Shown here: in pieces, positions 16,661-25,736 of the stretch | How the letters are laid out: every line of letters begins with the position of its first letter | Numbering within the stretch: the first letter of the stretch is position 1 | DNA from: Actinocatenispora thailandica | GTDB taxonomy: Bacteria; Actinomycetota; Actinomycetes; Mycobacteriales; Micromonosporaceae | NCBI RefSeq assembly: GCF_016865425.1 | Contig: NZ_AP023355.1 | Location: 496,001 to 560,000, forward strand | Reading direction: 5' to 3' | Length of the DNA stretch: 64,000 nucleotides | Notes under the pieces: model-generated | Told to the model about the DNA's origin: nothing | Databases searched by the model: none | The model's input: the letters and a program-made list of their open reading frames with translations, nothing else | Position numbers and translations under genes: made by a program

Positions 16661-18412
16661 CTAACCCCGGACCGAGCTGCCGACCGGCGCGGCGTCGGCC
16701 TGGTCCCCGGTCTTGGCCCGGTCCACGGTCTCGGCCCGGTCCACGGTCTCGGCCCGGTCCGTCGCGACGGCCCGGTGCGCCCCGGACCCGACCCTGCCCG
16801 TCGGCGTCCCGGCAGCCGCGGTGGCGTGCTCGCCGGCGGTGTCGTGCTCCGCGGCGAGGTCGCCGGGGGCAACGGTGTCGGCGGCGGCGGTGTCGCGGTC
16901 CGCGGCGGTGTGCTGCCCGGGAACGGCGTTCTGGCTCGCCGCGGGGTCGTCGGTACCGGCCGGGGGCCCGGCGGCGGGTGCGGGCGGGACCGGCGCGGTG
17001 AGTACCGCGCCCAGCAGGCTGGTGCCGACCCGGTGCAGTTGTTCGGCCGCGTCGCGTACCTCCGCGTAGCGCGCGGTGCGCCGGGGTACCGCGAGGATCG
17101 CCGCGTCGGCCAGCGCGGCGAGCGCCTGCGTCTCCGGGCCGTCGGCGGCGTCCGGTGCGGCCAGCAGCACGGTGTTGCGCCCGTCGCGCAGCCGGTCCAG
17201 TACGGCAGCGGTGGCCGGGATCGGCAGCGGCCCGGACGGGCTCCCTGCCGGCAGTACGGTCAGGCCGGGCCGGGTGTCGACCGGGTGCAGCGCGGTCGAC
17301 AGGCCGGCGGCGCCGGCCAGCACGTCGGCCAGGCCGGGCCGGTCCGGTACCCCGGCGACGCCGCCGCCGGTCGCGGCGACGAGTACGGTCGCCTCGCCGG
17401 CACGGGCGAACGCGGTGGCGAGCCGGGCGGCCACGTCGGCGCCGGTGCCACCGACCCCGACGACGGCCAGTACCGCCGGGCGTTCCTCGGCGGCGCTCAG
17501 CTCGTTGCGCAGCCGGCCGAAGCAGCGGGCCGCGGCCGGGCCGGCGGGTACGTCGGCGAGTACCGGCACCCCGGTGCGGCGGGTCAGGTCGGCGGCACTG
17601 CGTACCCGCCGGCCGTACCGGGCGGCGGTGAGCGCGGCGGCGGCACCGACGAGCAGCCCGACGAGCAGCCCGGCGGCGAGGTCGACCGGTACCGATGGGC
17701 TCGTCGGTCGGGTGGGTGTCGCGGCGTCGGTGATGATCCGGCCGGCGCTGGCGGCCGTGGTGGTGGCGTCGTTGATCCGGTTGCCGAGGGTGCCGAGCTG
17801 GCTGGTCAGGCTGCGGCGCTGGGCGTCGAGCAGCGCGTGCGCGGACGAGTTGGGTTCGGTGCCGGCGAGCTTGCCGGTGGTGCTGTGCAGCTGGGCGTTG
17901 AGGCGGTCGGCCTGCGCGCGCAGGGCCCGTACGGTCGCGTTCGTGGCGGCTTGCGCGCTGTCCGAGCGGTTGGCCAGGTACGCGGTGGCGAACGCGTGCG
18001 ATCCGGCGCGCGCGGCGGCCGGGTCGGTCGCCGAGTAGGCGATCTGCAGCACCGTGCTGTTCGGCGGTACCGACACGTCGACGGCCTGCACCAGCCGGGC
18101 CGGCGGGGTCGTGACGTGCAGCAGGGTGCGGGCCCGCTGGGCGACCGCGGTGGAGCGCACCAGCTGCGCCTCGGTGTCGAGGTTGATCGTCTCCTTGGTG
18201 CGGCCGCCGGTGGCGTTGACGTCCTGCACGCCGGTGGGCAGCACCAGCACCGCGGTCGTCGCTCGGTACCGGTGCGGCAGCAGCATGGTGACCACGCTGG
18301 CGGCGATCAGGCCGAGCAGCGCCGCGCAGGCGAGGACGAGCCAGCCGCGGCGGAGCGCGGCGAGGTGGTCGGCGAGGTCGCCGGGCGCGGGCGCGGGGGT
18401 GGTGACGTCCAT
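16661..18412 (-). CDS. Wzz-like polysaccharide co-polymerase with degenerate kinase-type domain
   Basis: Predicted chain-length regulator of 583 residues. An N-terminal Wzz domain with transmembrane helix at about 24-45, a coiled extracytoplasmic region (about 50-240, with many Ala/Gln/Arg heptads), and a second helix (about 244-265) match polysaccharide co-polymerases. The cytoplasmic part (about 300-480) has the fold order of a BY-kinase/CpsD ATPase, but the Walker A position reads VGVGGTGADVAARL with no Lys-Ser/Thr, so ATP binding is doubtful. The C-terminal tail is Ala/Asp-rich and carries the repeat DRAETV. It is the first gene of the minus-strand operon. Confidence 0.8.
   Translation of the reverse strand: MDVTTPAPAPGDLADHLAALRRGWLVLACAALLGLIAASVVTMLLPHRYRATTAVLVLPTGVQDVNATGGRTKETINLDTEAQLVRSTAVAQRARTLLHVTTPPARLVQAVDVSVPPNSTVLQIAYSATDPAAARAGSHAFATAYLANRSDSAQAATNATVRALRAQADRLNAQLHSTTGKLAGTEPNSSAHALLDAQRRSLTSQLGTLGNRINDATTTAASAGRIITDAATPTRPTSPSVPVDLAAGLLVGLLVGAAAALTAARYGRRVRSAADLTRRTGVPVLADVPAGPAAARCFGRLRNELSAAEERPAVLAVVGVGGTGADVAARLATAFARAGEATVLVAATGGGVAGVPDRPGLADVLAGAAGLSTALHPVDTRPGLTVLPAGSPSGPLPIPATAAVLDRLRDGRNTVLLAAPDAADGPETQALAALADAAILAVPRRTARYAEVRDAAEQLHRVGTSLLGAVLTAPVPPAPAAGPPAGTDDPAASQNAVPGQHTAADRDTAAADTVAPGDLAAEHDTAGEHATAAAGTPTGRVGSGAHRAVATDRAETVDRAETVDRAKTGDQADAAPVGSSVRG
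16715..16760 (-). repeat. 18-nt in-frame tandem repeat in the Wzz-like gene tail
   Basis: Two perfect copies of an 18-nt unit (16715-16732 and 16733-16750) and a partial third encode DRAETV repeated in the C-terminal tail. Likely recent slippage expansion. Confidence 0.85.
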
Positions 18413-18739
18413 CGAGCGGTGCCTTTCGCCGGGAGCACTTCGTCTCTCGTGGCGCCTCTCACCGGGGCGGGGGTCGCGAGGCCGGTCCGCAGTTCGCGGA
18501 CGATCCCATTCGCGACCCTCGGTAGCCGGGTGATGACGGTGAAGACACCACGAATAGCCTCACACCATAGGTGATTGATCAGCTACTAATTGTGTCGGGC
18601 TGCCGTGGTCCCGAATCGCCGGCCGAACAGATCAGAACTATCACTCAAAAGTAAGACAAAGTATAAATGTCCGACCGCTCGGTCTGCGGCGCTGCTACCA
18701 GTGGAAACATCCACCGACGGTCGGGAAGGAGGCGGACGG
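18413..18739. promoter_or_regulatory. AT-rich divergent promoter region of the Wzz operon and the GH26-like gene
   Basis: This 327-nt gap holds no gene. Bases 18540-18670 are far richer in A/T than the flanks and include TATAAAT at 18662-18668, which could be a -10 for the plus-strand gene. No confident -35 element or operator was found, so individual promoters are not assigned. Confidence 0.4.
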
Positions 18740-20146
18740 ATGCGACGCCGCACGGCCACCGTACTGATCGTGGTGGCGGTCGGCGCGGTCCTCACGATCG
18801 GTCTCGGCGGTTATGGGCTACTCAGCCCGGAAGCGGGCAACGCGGTCCGACCCGTCCCGATCGCGAGCGAACCGACACCCACCGACACCGGCCCGTCGGA
18901 CTGCACGCTCGGTGCGAAGCTCGTACCCACCTGCCACGTGCTGTGGGGTGCCGCCACCGGCGGCCACACCGGCAGCTCGTTGACCGCCTCGCTGCGCGAG
19001 TTCGAACAGAAGACGCAGCGCACCCAGGCGGTGTTCCACACGTACCACCGCGGGCTCGGGACGCTGTTTCCCACCGCGGAGGAGATCGCCACCGCCGACG
19101 AGGCGGGCCACCCGCGGATCCCGTTCATCAACTGGAAGCCCGCCGCGGCGAGCTGGGCCGACATCGCCGCCGGCGATCCGCAGGTCGACGACTTCATCGA
19201 CCGGCTCGCCGCGCACATCGCCAAGCGGTTTCCCGGGCCGTTCTTCCTGACCATCCATCACGAGCCGGAGAACGACGTCCGGCCGGCGCAGGGCTCCGGC
19301 TACACCGCGGCCGACTACGCCGCGATGTACCGGCACGTGGTCCAGCGACTGCGGGACGACGGTGCGACCAACGTGGTGACCGTGATGACCTACATGGGAT
19401 ACCCCAAGTGGCCGGCACAACCGTGGTTCGACCAGCTGTTCCCGGGCGACGACGTGGTCGACTGGATCGCGCTGGACGTCTACGCGTACAGCACGCCGGG
19501 GTACGGCTACGGCGACTTCGGCGAGATGGTCAACCGCGGCGGCGACGGGTCGTCCCCGCCGCCCAGCCCGTCCCCGTCACCGACGTCCGGCACGCCATCC
19601 CCGTCTCCGTCGCAGTCCCCGTCCCCGTCGGGCTCCGCGGCATCGCCGAGCCCGTCGCCGTCGACCGCGGCACCGTCGAGTCCGCCGCCGTCGTCGGCGG
19701 CACCCGCTCCGTCCGGTACCGCGTCGTCCGGGTTGCCGTCGGCGGGCCCGCGGGACGCCGGCGCCGGGCGGCGGGACGGCTTCGCCGGCTTCTACAACTG
19801 GGCCGCCACGCGGTTCCCGGACAAGCCGCTGATGATCGGCGAGTGGGGGGTGTGGAGCGGCACGGACGCCAAGCACAAGGCGTGGTTCTTCGACAACGTC
19901 GGTGCCGAGATCGCCCGGTACCCGCGGATCAGGGCGCTGCTCTACTTCGAGACGCCGCACGACAACGGCCGTGACTCGCGGGTGGATCGGCCGGCGGCTG
20001 CGCTGCCCGCGTACCGCAAGCTCGGCGCGCTGCCGATCTTCCAGGTCACGGTGCCGGCCGCAAGCCCGCCCGCGTTGCCGACCGCGCCGCCGACGTTCCC
20101 GTCCGCCGGGCCGGTTCCGCCGGTGGAGCCGCCTTCGCGACGCTGA
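18740..20146 (+). CDS. GH26-like membrane-anchored glycoside hydrolase with internal Pro/Ser insertion
   Basis: A 468-residue extracytoplasmic enzyme. An N-terminal signal anchor (about 8-27) leads to a TIM-barrel of mannanase/GH26 type: acid/base region IHHEPEND with E175, and nucleophile region MIGEWGVW with E368. Between the two lies a roughly 77-residue Ser/Pro/Ala low-complexity run (about 268-344), so the insertion interrupts the catalytic domain rather than joining two domains. AAGGAGG at 18726-18732 fixes the ATG at 18740. It is divergent from the Wzz operon and is likely to cut or edit the polymer. A related family with the same fold cannot be excluded. Confidence 0.75.
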   Translation: MRRRTATVLIVVAVGAVLTIGLGGYGLLSPEAGNAVRPVPIASEPTPTDTGPSDCTLGAKLVPTCHVLWGAATGGHTGSSLTASLREFEQKTQRTQAVFHTYHRGLGTLFPTAEEIATADEAGHPRIPFINWKPAAASWADIAAGDPQVDDFIDRLAAHIAKRFPGPFFLTIHHEPENDVRPAQGSGYTAADYAAMYRHVVQRLRDDGATNVVTVMTYMGYPKWPAQPWFDQLFPGDDVVDWIALDVYAYSTPGYGYGDFGEMVNRGGDGSSPPPSPSPSPTSGTPSPSPSQSPSPSGSAASPSPSPSTAAPSSPPPSSAAPAPSGTASSGLPSAGPRDAGAGRRDGFAGFYNWAATRFPDKPLMIGEWGVWSGTDAKHKAWFFDNVGAEIARYPRIRALLYFETPHDNGRDSRVDRPAAALPAYRKLGALPIFQVTVPAASPPALPTAPPTFPSAGPVPPVEPPSRR

Positions 20147-20182
20147 CGGACCCGAAGAACTGTTCCGACCGGATTAGTGGGT

Positions 20183-21109
20183 TTATTGGGTACGACGATC
20201 GGCCGCGGCCGCCGGCGCGGCACGCGCCGTGAGCCGGGCGGCGAGCACCGGCCGCAGCAGCAGCCAACCGGGCACGCACACCAGCAGGCCGCCGGCCACC
20301 GCCGCGAGCAGCACCAGGTTGCCGACGCCGAGCATCTTCAGCCCGCTCGCGAGCAGCACCAGTCCCAACGCCCGGCGGACCACCGCGCCCGGCGCGCGGG
20401 ACGACAACTTCGCCCCGACGTACACCCCGGGCAGCGCTCCGACCAGCAGGAACGCCGTGAGCGACAGCCGGAAGTCGCCGAACGCCAGGTGCGCCAGGGT
20501 GGCCGCCGCGACCAGCGGCACCGCCTGCACCAGGTCCGTGCCGACCAGGTCCCGCGCGGAGAGCATCGGGTACAGCACCAGCAGCGCGACGATGATCAGC
20601 GAACCGGAGCCGACCGAGGTCATCCCGACGATCAGGCCGCCGACCGCACCCACCAGCACCGTCGGCACCGGACGGACCCGTACCGGTCGGGACGGCTCGG
20701 CGACCGCGCCGCGGCTGCGGTCCCGTACCCCGACGAACGCCTTCGCGGCCAGCCCGGCCACCGCGAGCAGCAGCGCCGCACCCAGCGCCAGCTGCACCAC
20801 CTGCTGCATCCGGGCACCGTCGCCGAACGATCTGGCCACCAGCACGCCGCCGAAGGCGGCCGGCACGCTGCCCACGCACAGCCAGCCGGCCAGCCGCTTG
20901 TCCACCGTGCCCCGGCGCAGGTGGACCAGCCCACCGACCGGCTTCATCACCAGGCTCGCCATCAGGTCGCTGGACACCGCGGCGAGCGGCGGCACCCCGA
21001 AGAACAGCACCAGCAGCGGCGTCATCAGCGCGCCGCCGCCCATCCCGGTCAGCCCGACGACGACGCCGACCCCCAGGCCGGCGACGATCAGCAGCAGGTC
21101 GGTGCTCAC
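20183..21109 (-). CDS. TauE/SafE family sulfite/organosulfonate permease
   Basis: A 308-residue integral membrane protein with about eight helices. Repeated Gly-rich segments GVVVGLTGMGGGALMTPLL near the N-terminus and GLIVGMTSVGSGSLIIVALL in the second half are the duplicated TauE/SafE signature. Members export sulfite or sulfoacetate or carry sulfur anions. GTG start overlaps the stop of the SAT/APS kinase fusion by 4 nt (GTGA), so it is translationally coupled to sulfate activation, which argues for a sulfur-anion substrate. Direction of transport is not known. Confidence 0.85.
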   Translation of the reverse strand: MSTDLLLIVAGLGVGVVVGLTGMGGGALMTPLLVLFFGVPPLAAVSSDLMASLVMKPVGGLVHLRRGTVDKRLAGWLCVGSVPAAFGGVLVARSFGDGARMQQVVQLALGAALLLAVAGLAAKAFVGVRDRSRGAVAEPSRPVRVRPVPTVLVGAVGGLIVGMTSVGSGSLIIVALLVLYPMLSARDLVGTDLVQAVPLVAAATLAHLAFGDFRLSLTAFLLVGALPGVYVGAKLSSRAPGAVVRRALGLVLLASGLKMLGVGNLVLLAAVAGGLLVCVPGWLLLRPVLAARLTARAAPAAAADRRTQ

Positions 21110-22617
21110 ACCGAGTCCAGCCAGCCGCCGGAGACGAGGAAGTCGAGGACCTCCTCGACGGCCTCCTCGACGCTCAGCTTGCTGGTGTCGAGGGTCAGAT
21201 CCGCGTCGGTCGGCTCCTCGTACGGGTCGGTCACGCCGGTGAACGCCGGAACCATGCCGGCGCGCGCCTTCGCGTACAGCCCCTTGCGGTCCCGTTCCTC
21301 GCAGACCGCCAGCGGCGTCGCCACGTGCACCAGCACGAAGTCGCCGCCGACCGCGTGGGCCATCTCCCGCACCTCGGCACGGGTCCGCGCGTACGGCGCG
21401 ATCGGTGCACACAGTGCGATCCCGCCGTGCCGGGCCACCTCGGCCGCCACGAAGCCGATCCGGCGGATGTTGCGGTCCCGGTCCTCGGCCGAGAAGCCCA
21501 GCCCGGCGGACAGCATCCGGCGCACCACGTCGCCGTCCAGGGTGGTCGCGCGGCGCTCGCCGGACTCGGCGAGCGCGTCGCCGACGCCGCGGGCCACGGT
21601 CGACTTGCCGGCCCCGGACAGCCCGGTGAACAGCAGCACCAGCCCGCGCTGGTGGCGCGGCGGCCGGGCCTTGCGCAGCTCCCGGGCGACCGCCGGCGGG
21701 GTGTGCCACTCCGGCAGCGGGGACCCGCGATCGAGCAGGTCGTTGATGTCGTCGACGGACATCGCGGTGCGCCGCTGCCGCGGCGGCACGTCGTCCATCG
21801 GGCGCCACTGGCCGTCCCGGTTGTCGTACGCGAAGTCGCGCGGCACCACCACCCGGATCGCGCCGCCGACCGCGGCGCCGGTGGACAGCAGGTGGGTGGC
21901 GCCGTAGTTGGCCGCGACCCGGGCCCGCAGCAGCCCGTCGCGCACCTCGTCGCCGCGCGAGGCCAGCGGTACCGCCACGATCGTCGCTGGCGGGATCCGG
22001 TCGCTCGCGGCGAGGATCGAGCGCACCAGCACCTCCGGCGCCAGCCCCTCCGGGGTCGGCCCGGCCACCGGGACGAACACCAGCACGTGCGCGCCGATCG
22101 TGCGCGCCGCGTTGCCGATCTGCGCCAGCTGCGGGCGGTGCAGCGGCCGGGTGGCGATCACCCCGAGCACCCGCCCGTCCGGCAGCCCGGCACGGACCTC
22201 CTCGGGCGTCCGGCGCAGCCGGCGGAACGCGCCGTGCTCGGGGGCGCCGACCCGACGGACCGGCCCGCCGACCCGGAACCAGCCGTCCCGGACCTCGGTG
22301 AGTTCCATCGCCTCGACCGCGGCGACCGGGGCGCCCTCCGGGTCGGTGAGGATCAGCAGCCGCCGGACCGGCTGGCCGGGATCGAGCCGCTCGGCCACCT
22401 CCACCGGGACGACCAGGGTGACCGGCACCGGCCACGGCGTACCGTCGGCGAGGCTGCCGCGGCGGGCCACGCTCGCCGCGTCGTCGCCGGCCAGGAACCC
22501 GGTCAGCGGCGCGTACGCACCGGACAGCAGGAGTTCGAGGTCGGCCAGCTCAGCAGGCCGCGGGGTGTAGGACGGCGCGTCGCGCAGCACCCCGTCGGGC
22601 AGGACCCAGTCGGTCAT
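21106..22617 (-). CDS. cysC: ATP-sulfurylase-like/APS kinase fusion
   Basis: A 503-residue fusion. The C-terminal 180 residues are an APS kinase that makes PAPS: Walker A GLSGAGKST, then DGDVVRRMLSAGLGFS, DRDRNIRRIGFVA and a KGLYAKARAG segment. The N-terminal part has the PUA-like and catalytic layout of single-chain ATP sulfurylase (SAT), but the expected nucleotide-binding motif of type RNPxHRGH reads TRPLHRPQ and no GRDHAG-type motif is seen (ATHLLSTGAA instead). It may therefore be inactive as a sulfurylase, with CysDN supplying APS. ATG at 22617 has GGGGG upstream; the frame is open for another 30 codons. Confidence 0.88.
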   Translation of the reverse strand: MTDWVLPDGVLRDAPSYTPRPAELADLELLLSGAYAPLTGFLAGDDAASVARRGSLADGTPWPVPVTLVVPVEVAERLDPGQPVRRLLILTDPEGAPVAAVEAMELTEVRDGWFRVGGPVRRVGAPEHGAFRRLRRTPEEVRAGLPDGRVLGVIATRPLHRPQLAQIGNAARTIGAHVLVFVPVAGPTPEGLAPEVLVRSILAASDRIPPATIVAVPLASRGDEVRDGLLRARVAANYGATHLLSTGAAVGGAIRVVVPRDFAYDNRDGQWRPMDDVPPRQRRTAMSVDDINDLLDRGSPLPEWHTPPAVARELRKARPPRHQRGLVLLFTGLSGAGKSTVARGVGDALAESGERRATTLDGDVVRRMLSAGLGFSAEDRDRNIRRIGFVAAEVARHGGIALCAPIAPYARTRAEVREMAHAVGGDFVLVHVATPLAVCEERDRKGLYAKARAGMVPAFTGVTDPYEEPTDADLTLDTSKLSVEEAVEEVLDFLVSGGWLDSV

Positions 22618-22715
22618 CGCACCCCCAATCGGCAGGTCTGCACAGTCTCGCAGCCCATCCTGAGCAGCACCGACCGCCCCTGCCAGCTCACCACCACGGG
22701 CCGGCACCCTGCCGC

Positions 22716-22776
22716 GTTGATCATGGCGTCATCTTGACCGGCAAGCGTTTTCCGTGCAGATAACGCCATGATCAAC
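22716..22776. repeat. 61-bp dispersed palindromic element, copy 1
   Basis: Perfect 14-bp terminal arms (GTTGATCATGGCGT at 22716-22729 and its complement at 22763-22776) enclose a centre containing AGCGTTTTCCG. The reverse complement of 37785-37845 matches it at 49 of 61 positions with no gap (counted by hand). It lies 14 nt beyond the ppc stop and could also act as a terminator. Confidence 0.85.
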
Positions 22777-22789
22777 AGTGTGGGGCGGG

Positions 22790-25534
22790 TCAGCCGGTGT
22801 TGCGCAGGCCGGCGGCGATGCCGTTGACCGTACTCAGCAGCGCCCGCTGCAGCGCCTCGTCGCCGGCGTCCGCCCCGCCCGCCGCCGCGTACTTGGACAG
22901 CAGCGAGACCTGCAGGTGGTGCAGCGGCTCCAGGTACGTGTCGCGCACCGCCAGGGTGCGCTGCAGTACCGGCTGGGCGTCCAGCAGGTGCTGCTCACCG
23001 GTGATGGCGAGCACCTCCCGCACGGTCGAGGTGTACTCGGCCTCGATCTGGTCGAAGAAGTGCTTCAGCTCCTCCGGTACCAGCGCGTCCACGTAGCGCC
23101 GGGCGATGGACAGATCGGTCTTCGCGAGCATCATCTCCACGTTCGAGACGAAGGTGCGGAAGAATTGCCACCGCTGGTACATCGCGCGCAGCGTGTCGGT
23201 CAGCCCGGCCGCGTTGGCCGCGGCGAGGCCGGTGCCCACCCCGTACCAGCCGGGGACGATCTGGCGGGTCTGGGTCCAGCCGAACACCCACGGGATCGCG
23301 CGCAGCCCGTCCAGGCCGGCCTCGGTGTTGGGCCGCTTCGACGGCCGCGAGCCGATGTTGAGCGCGCCGAGCAGCGCGGTCGGCGTGCAGGCCCAGAAGT
23401 AGTCCGGCAGCCGCGGATGCTCCACCAACTTGCGGTAGGTCTGCTCGCCGGCACCGGCCACGGTGTCCATCACCGCGTCCCACTCCGCCAGCTCGTTCGC
23501 CGGCTGCCGCGGCTCGGTGTGCAGCAGCGTCGCCTGCAGCACCGCCGACACCGTCAGCTCCAGGTTCTCCCGGGCCAGCGCCGGCAGCGTGTACTTGTCG
23601 GAGATGACCTCGCCCTGCTCGGTGACCTTGATCGAACCGCCCAAGGTGCCGTACGGCTGGGCCAGGATCGCCTCGTGGGTGGGGCCGCCGCCGCGCCCGA
23701 CCGTACCGCCGCGGCCGTGGAACAGCCGCAGCGTGACGCCGTGCTTGGCCGCCGTGTCCCGCATCGCGCGCTGGGCCTGGTGGATCGACCACTGGCTGGC
23801 GGCGATCCCGGCCTCCTTGTTGGAGTCCGAGTAGCCGAGCATGATCTCCTGCACGTCGCCGCGGGCCGCCACGATCCGCCGGTACTCGGGGATGCTGAGC
23901 CAGGCGTCGAGCAGCTCACCGGCCGGCTTCAGCTCGTGCACCGTCTCCAGCAGCGGGACGAAGTCCAGCCGGGACCGCCCACCGTGCACGTCGACCAGGC
24001 CGTTCTCCCGGGCCAGCACCACCGCGGCGAGCAGGTCGTCGACGCCGTGCGTCATCGAGACGATGTAGCTCTCGATCACCTCCGGCCCGAACGTGTCCTG
24101 CACCTCGCGGATCGTCGCGAACACGTCGTAGGTGCGCCGCTCCGTCTCGGTCAGCTGCACGTCCGGAGTGGTCAACGGCCGGCGACCGGCGAGTTCGGCG
24201 GTGAGCAGCTCGGTGCGGGCCGGGCGGTCCAGGCCGGCGTAGTCGACCTCGCCGACCGCCCGGTACAACTGCGCCAGCACCGCGTGGTGCTTCTCCGAGT
24301 GCTCCCGGACGTCCATCGTCGCCAGCTGCAGACCGAACGCCTGCGCCGCGCGGATCGCGTCCGCCACCCGCCCGTCCGCGATCAGCGCGCCGTCGTGCTC
24401 GGCGAGCGAGGTGCGGATCAGCTCCAGATCCGCCACGTACTCCGCGGTACCCAGGTAGTCGCGGCCCGGCTCGTGCGGGCGCCGGGCGGCCAGCCGGGCC
24501 CGGGTGTTCGCCAGCTTCTGCTTGATGCAGCGCGCCTTCAGCCGGTACGGCTCCTCGGCGTTGACCCGGCGGAACCGGGTCGGCAGCTCCGGCAGCGCGG
24601 CCAGGTCGGCGGCCAGGCTGGTGGCCAGCCCGTCGGACAGGTCGGCGTGCCGCGCGGACAGCGACAGGTCGCTGACCAGCCCGTCCATCGCGTGCTCCGC
24701 CGCCCGGATGCCGTACTCGTGCTGCAACAGCAGCACGTTCGCGGTCACCTCGGGGGTGACGTACGGGTTGCCGTCCCGGTCACCGCCGATCCAGGTACCG
24801 AAGGTGAACGGCTGCGCGGTCACCGGCACCTCGGCGCCGAGGTCGGCCAGCGTGTCGTGCAGGTCCGCGAGCACCCGCGGGGCGGCGTTCGCGTACAGCT
24901 CGGTCAGGTAGTAGATCGCGTTGCGCGCCTCGTCCGTCGGCTCCGGCCGGGTCAACCGCAGCTCGTCGGTCTGCCACAGCAGGTCGATCAGCTCCGCCAA
25001 CCGCCGGTCGTACGCGGCCGTGTCGGCGCCGCCGCCGAGCGCCCGCTCGGCCGCCTCCGCGTCCAGCGTGTCGGCCAGCGCGCGCTGCTTGACCAGGATC
25101 GACCGGCGGGCCGCCTCGGTCGGGTGCGCGGTGAACACCGGCCGGATCGCGAGCCGCCGGACCGCCGCATCGATGTCGGCGGCCGGGGTACCCGCCTTGC
25201 GGATCAGCTCGGCGGTCTCCCGCAACCAGCCGCCGGTGACCGCCCGGGCCGCCCGCAGCTCCCGCGCCCGGTGCACCTGCTCGGTCACGTTCGCCAGGTG
25301 GAAATAGGTCGAGAACGCCCGGCCCAGCTTGGTACCGGTCGCCACGTCCAGCGCGGCCAACCGCTCCGCCGCGGTCGCCGAGTCGGTGCGCACCAGGGCG
25401 CGGACCTCCTCGACCTCGGCCAGCAGTGCGCTGCCCTCCTGCCGGACCAGCGCCTCGCCGAGCAGCGTGCCCAGCCGCCGGATGTCCGCCCGCAGCGCCG
25501 CATCCGGCGTGTCGGTGTTCGACTGATCGGTCAT
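22790..25534 (-). CDS. ppc: Phosphoenolpyruvate carboxylase
   Basis: Anaplerotic enzyme making oxaloacetate from PEP and bicarbonate in the cytoplasm. The 914-residue length is normal. The N-terminal catalytic His motif reads VFTAHPTEAARRSI, and the Gly-rich loop is FHGRGGTVGRGGGPTHEAI; the product ends in NTG, consistent with the usual C-terminal Gly. The ATG at 25534 has a GGGAGGGAG ribosome binding site. It stands alone between a 200-nt upstream gap and the palindromic element downstream. Confidence 0.97.
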   Translation of the reverse strand: MTDQSNTDTPDAALRADIRRLGTLLGEALVRQEGSALLAEVEEVRALVRTDSATAAERLAALDVATGTKLGRAFSTYFHLANVTEQVHRARELRAARAVTGGWLRETAELIRKAGTPAADIDAAVRRLAIRPVFTAHPTEAARRSILVKQRALADTLDAEAAERALGGGADTAAYDRRLAELIDLLWQTDELRLTRPEPTDEARNAIYYLTELYANAAPRVLADLHDTLADLGAEVPVTAQPFTFGTWIGGDRDGNPYVTPEVTANVLLLQHEYGIRAAEHAMDGLVSDLSLSARHADLSDGLATSLAADLAALPELPTRFRRVNAEEPYRLKARCIKQKLANTRARLAARRPHEPGRDYLGTAEYVADLELIRTSLAEHDGALIADGRVADAIRAAQAFGLQLATMDVREHSEKHHAVLAQLYRAVGEVDYAGLDRPARTELLTAELAGRRPLTTPDVQLTETERRTYDVFATIREVQDTFGPEVIESYIVSMTHGVDDLLAAVVLARENGLVDVHGGRSRLDFVPLLETVHELKPAGELLDAWLSIPEYRRIVAARGDVQEIMLGYSDSNKEAGIAASQWSIHQAQRAMRDTAAKHGVTLRLFHGRGGTVGRGGGPTHEAILAQPYGTLGGSIKVTEQGEVISDKYTLPALARENLELTVSAVLQATLLHTEPRQPANELAEWDAVMDTVAGAGEQTYRKLVEHPRLPDYFWACTPTALLGALNIGSRPSKRPNTEAGLDGLRAIPWVFGWTQTRQIVPGWYGVGTGLAAANAAGLTDTLRAMYQRWQFFRTFVSNVEMMLAKTDLSIARRYVDALVPEELKHFFDQIEAEYTSTVREVLAITGEQHLLDAQPVLQRTLAVRDTYLEPLHHLQVSLLSKYAAAGGADAGDEALQRALLSTVNGIAAGLRNTG

Positions 25535-25736
25535 CGAAGCTCCCTCCCGATGTCCAGGGTGCCTCCGACGACGCTGTCGGGAGATCGTTTGTCCGCCGCG
25601 ATCCTAAAGGCAGGTCCGCGGGACCGCTCGCCGACTCCGGCGAGCCTCGCCACCGACCCTAGCGGCCGGGCCGGTGGCGTTCGGCACGGTGTGAGATCGT
25701 CCACTCACCGGGACCGATGCCGGTTTCGTCCCCATG

